The notes under the pieces are model-generated. The model was not told the origin of the DNA and did not search any database. It worked only from the letters and a program-made list of their open reading frames with translations. Shown piece after piece: positions 59,946-64,000 of a DNA stretch of 64,000 nt (position 1 is the first letter of the stretch; every line of letters starts with the position of its first letter). The position numbers were made by a program, and so were the translations under genes. Source of the DNA: Erodium maritimum. Lineage: Eukaryota; Streptophyta; Magnoliopsida; Geraniales; Geraniaceae. Location: assembly GCA_963921825.1 (NCBI GenBank), contig OY997592.1, forward strand, positions 54,084,336-54,148,335, written 5' to 3'.

Positions 59946-62900
59946 ATGGTATAATTATCATGTTCTTATATGCCTACCATGTACTTCTGATTGCTCCCCC
60001 ACCTTTTAATTTCAATCCGCTCTTTGTTTTCTCTAAATTCGTTCTCTAATCTAGGGCTCCTTTGCATCGCTTTTCGCTTCGTTTGGTTTCTGAGAAAACT
60101 ATACCAATCGGAAGGAAATTAGTAATCAAGCAATGCTTTTTTCGTTACTTGTGGGAGCCGAGTGAAAAAAATAATAATTTTACTTTGGCTGTTGGATGCC
60201 CTTTTTTTCTTTAAAAAATCAGACCTTTCTGCTTTTTTTTTTTTTGTTATCTGTGCTGGTTCATGTTACATGGTTTTGCACTATGTTAACCTGCTACTTC
60301 TATATGTACAAATATCTGTGATTAGAAATACCATTCTTCAAATGGATAAAATTGTTGTTCTTGCACAGAGGCTGTCTCCAATTGAGCTAAGTATTTGTTG
60401 GAATTAGACATTATGGAAACCACAGTGTTGTTTGTAGCACTCTACATGTTCTATATGGTTAATCCCTTGTTTCAGCTGTATGACGAAGGAGCCTTGCCCC
60501 ATGTTTTTAACTTTAAGTTGTAGAAATGTAGTGATAAGCACATACGCCATATCTGTTCGTGTGCGACTGAATGTCCATGGACTTATAGGCTGAACCTGAA
60601 ATTATCTTTCCCTGCACACCCTTTGTTCTTTGCACGAGGCATGATTATTTTCTGCTAGTCTACAGCCTTATTGGGTTTTGTTCTGGAGTGTAGTTTAGAT
60701 TATAGATTCTAGAATGCTCAAGCGGACCATCTTAAACAACTTTGTATTATACCCTGTTTAGTTCTATTAATATATTGTTTGACATTGTTTATGCTATTAT
60801 GTTCATTATGTTGTCAATGCATTAATCTACACTGTAATGATAAGCCATATAGTTTCCAGAATCTTTAAGTGGACATTGTTACTCTGGCAGTCATCATATG
60901 CCTGTATTTTGTAATTTTTCTGATGTAGTCTTATGTCCCCATCTATAGGCTAAGAGGCACACCATTATTCTGATGCAAACTTCTCAAAACAGAGCATCTA
61001 GGACATTTATGGACTATGATTCAGTTAGTCAAGCAATGGATGGTATGCTTTATATCGCTGTTTTTGTTCGCTTATTACTTGAAAGTGTATTTTCACTTCT
61101 AATTAAGATGAAATAGCTTGTCAGTTCTACTAATGATACTGGACTTAACAGCTCACGGGCTTCAGTATCAGATTGTTTCTGGTTCATAGTTAATGCATAT
61201 CATACCCTCATGTTTGACAGTTTGAGCATAGCTATTTTAGCAGAGGGGAAGGTAGGCATCTGATAATGAGGTGATATAGTTCGTGATTTGGTTTTATATG
61301 TGCATCATATGAGAGCACAGTTTTTTCATCAGATGTTTGAACTTTTATTAAAAAAAGCAAACTTTTCCAAGGGAGTAAAGAAAGCCTGAAGTCTAGAAAC
61401 AGAAAACAGGAAACAAATAACAAAACCCAGAAACAGGATAGAAACACCACAAATTAAATAACAGAAAGCATAGAAAGTGGCCAGGAATTCCATGCTGTGG
61501 TAAGAGAAGGATGAATTGAATATTTTTTTATATGCAAAGACTTGAGTAAAATTTTACCCCTTTCACTAGCTGGTCAGTTTAAGGTTTCCCAGTCCACTCC
61601 TCCATGGGCTGGAATTCTCTTGCCTTGAAGTTGGTTGCTCTGCTGATGTAGCAAAAAAATATATCGACTGTTTCGTTCATGACTTCTGGTATATTATAGG
61701 ATTTGTTCTAGTTTTTTTCTTTCTTTCTGAAAGGTGGCTTGCGTAGCTAATTTTGGATTTTCATTCGGTCTTGTGAAACATGTCGTAGCCAAATTTCTCT
61801 CTTTTGGTTATTTGAACCATTGTACTTCTTTGTGGCAAATCAATATTCTTTACAGCCCATACTTAAAACCAAATTGCTGAAAGCAAGTTTTCAAATAGCA
61901 CAGGTGTAGTATAATATGAATAACCTATTGGCTTGTAGTTATATTTAATGTTTAAGATGTTTTAGTTAATTTTAGTTGTAATAGTGTTCGTCATTTAGAA
62001 TCACTTTCTACTCTACCTTTTGATAGATATTTATATATAATATAATTAAAAAAACTATGAATAATGCGTTCAATTACCGTAAAACCTCTATAAATTAATA
62101 TTGTTGGGACTGTGATATTATATTATTTTATAGAGATATTAGTTAACCGATAAATCAATATTCATTAATTTGAAGAGATTTTTATTTTAATTTATTGAGT
62201 TATATTTTTATTACATAAAAAAAATATTGTATCATAGAAAAATTTATGTATCATATTAATCTAAAACATTGATGTATTCTGCATAATATTAATGAATATT
62301 AATAAATAACACTTTTTGTTTACTATTAACGAGTATTATTAATTGCATTTATAGTGAAATAACATTCATTAGGATGATGATAGAAAATATTATGTAAACA
62401 AGATAGAAATAAATTTGAAACCACACCTAACAATAATGGATCAAATACGTAAAAACAAATATGCGAATGCACAAGATAGTTCAAGGTACAATCTCAAAGT
62501 TACAGTCTCCAATTAGATTTAAGTTTGAAGAAAAAACAAATCACTAAGGTCATATTTTACTATAAAAAAATTAGTTACATATGTAAGTTTATACAATTAT
62601 TAAGTTATGATATCAATGCGACCTTATATTTACATATGGGGCTTTTGAAAATATATTATCTTATCGGACTTTGATAATTTTTCAACCGGTTCAAGTCGGG
62701 ACCAGAGAAAAATATCATCTTAAAGAGTTTATTAGTTTATCGAGTATCAATTTAAAGAGGTTCTACTGTAACTGTTTTCCATACGGATTGGCAAATGAGA
62801 TGCAAAATTTAGAGCTATGCTCAGTAGCTAAAGTTTTTCTCACATTCTAAAGATAGGATAGTATGCTTGCAAATGCTTTTATTATCTCAACAGGTGCCTG

Positions 62901-63795
62901 TGCTTGCATTCACAAGGCACTAGTTCCCATTGTGACCAAAGCTTTAAGAGTTTCTTCTGCAGCAGGATATGTTTTTGAATTAGCAAGTTTTGTACTTGTA
63001 ACTAGGAGAGGTTTAAATGATTGAATGATATTTATTTTAACTACTTGAAACCTAAGCCCCATTGTATAATTCCTTGTGTAGTTCCCTTCGCATAAGACAG
63101 TAAAATGAATGGAACAGTGCTAGTCTCTCTGCAACCTAAGGGCTAAGATATGTGGTTTATGAAAATCTAACCCTTACAAGAATAACTACACATCACCACT
63201 TGTGGAAAACTTCAAGTGAAGCATTTTTTCACATGCGCACGAACAAATGTTTGTATATCCAAATTCAAATCAGATAGAAACGCTATTCAGATTTGTAGCC
63301 TGTAATTAGTGCATAATATTTCAGTGAATTGAAAACATTTGTTCTTCTTGTATGTGTATAATGTGAATGCGGTGTTTCCTATTTTGGTCTGGACTATCTA
63401 CTAAACGTTTTGTCATTTTCTCTACGTTTCAATGTTGATGTATTGTATGTTGATGTGATAATCATCGTTATGTTGCCTCATGTATACAATCATTGGTTCT
63501 TATGTAATCTGAGTGGATTTGATGTTTTTCCATTTGTTTTGTTTGGGTCCAGAAATAACAAATCCAATTCAGTGTGTTGATTAAGAATTTGTTAGAATGG
63601 ATGTAAAATTGAATCACTTATCTCTTTTTCTTTCTTTTTTTCATTATAATTTCATGGTATATTGGAATGCTCAGGTATATGCGGACTCTATGAAAGGAAG
63701 CTTAAGGATTTAAATCCAGCCATTCGAAACATTACCTATGACATCGCAGATCTCTATAATTTCATCGATGGCCTCGCAGACTTAAGTGCTTTAGT
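59946..63795 (+). CDS. Enhancer of rudimentary homolog (ERH), partial at the right edge
   Basis: A small nuclear protein, about 100 aa and conserved from animals to plants, that forms dimers and acts with RNA-processing and decay factors. Two internal exons are certain: 60949-61042 (AKRHTIILMQTSQNRASRTF, then MDYDSVSQAMD) and 63675-63795 (ICGLYERKLKDLNPAIRNIT, then DIADLYNFIDGLADLSAL). They splice in frame through MDGICGL. The exon 2 acceptor leaves GCT as its first codon, so the first exon should end with ATG. ATG|GTATAATT at 59946-59950, after a pyrimidine-rich leader, fits and is the best candidate. The last exon, coding for about 30 residues, lies beyond position 64000. The donor GT|GTATGT at 63796 is preferred over 63800. 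Intron 2 is 2.6 kb and contains an inverted-repeat element. Confidence 0.9.
62077..62768. mobile_element. Inverted-repeat element with TA target site in ERH intron 2
   Basis: CCGTAAAACCTCTATAAATT at the left mirrors a right end whose reverse complement is CAGTAGAACCTCTTTAAATT. TA flanks both sides (62075-62076 and 62769-62770). A TA duplication suggests a Tc1/mariner-type element, but with only two bases this is weak; internal GTTGGGACTG and CGGGACCAG subterminal words also mirror. It is 692 bp and non-coding. Confidence 0.65.
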
Positions 63796-64000
63796 GTATG
63801 TCTCTCATTACCCTCTCACACTCTAGAGATTGGACTTATTCAACTAGAGTTGGCAACATATGGGAATAAGCCTGTTAAGATTTAGATATTGTTCCGTATT
63901 TGCTTTACTAGGAAGTGGAGAGTTTTCAATTGATATGATAGATAACAAAGTTTCTTACCGTCTCCATGCTCAAATCAAACAATTGTTTTTGGTGTCTTTC

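Overview
This window is nuclear DNA from a flowering plant, almost certainly a eudicot. The evidence is intron-rich genes with GT-AG junctions, plastid-targeted pentatricopeptide, glutathione peroxidase and YbaB proteins, a plant-specific eIF(iso)4G, and Ty1/copia, L1-type LINE, Mutator-like and hAT-like debris between genes. The species cannot be named from the sequence.

Gene order, left to right: a nine-membrane-span TM9SF/EMP70 protein (4125-7981, +); a 106-residue one-helix protein (8284-8604, -); an early nodulin-like phytocyanin (14006-14611, -); a plastid YbaB/EbfC protein of the STIC2 type (15517-19304, -); the PPR protein PGR3 (24262-27609, +); a PP2C phosphatase (32406-35663, -, with a leader intron to about 37166); eIF(iso)4G (47199-52318, -); a chloroplast glutathione peroxidase (56191-57979, +); and the first part of an Enhancer of rudimentary homolog (about 59946 to 63795, +, running off the right edge). 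I joined exons by hand. All complete models stay in frame from ATG to stop: 633, 174, 197, 365, 770 and 239 aa for the spliced genes, 1115 aa for PGR3 and 106 aa for the small protein.

From memory, ENODL, PGR3, PP2C and GPX are consecutive in Arabidopsis (around At4g31840-At4g31870), with a fractionated copy on chromosome 2. The order here therefore looks like an ancestral block that also keeps YbaB and eIF(iso)4G in between. Three of the proteins (YbaB, PGR3, GPX) act in the chloroplast, but this is shared ancestry of gene order rather than an operon-like system.

The intergenic DNA is a layered transposon record, and many insertions keep exact target-site duplications. These include: a complete non-autonomous LTR element with a 60-bp-class minisatellite inside (10336-12936); a solo LTR (29171-29565) splitting a dead TMK-type receptor kinase; five Mutator-type elements with 9-bp duplications (1193, 30179, 40412, 40995, 44430), two of them carrying GC-rich cores; a 1.06-kb foldback (53766-54822); an hAT-type MITE (55532-55893); a poly(A)-tailed retroposed segment (23056-23911) just upstream of PGR3; a truncated LINE tail (55106-55344); and LINE ORF1 and ORF2 remnants on both strands. 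I found no convincing undescribed biochemical system. The most unusual structures are the LTR element with its minisatellite and the Mutator-type family with exchangeable GC-rich cores.
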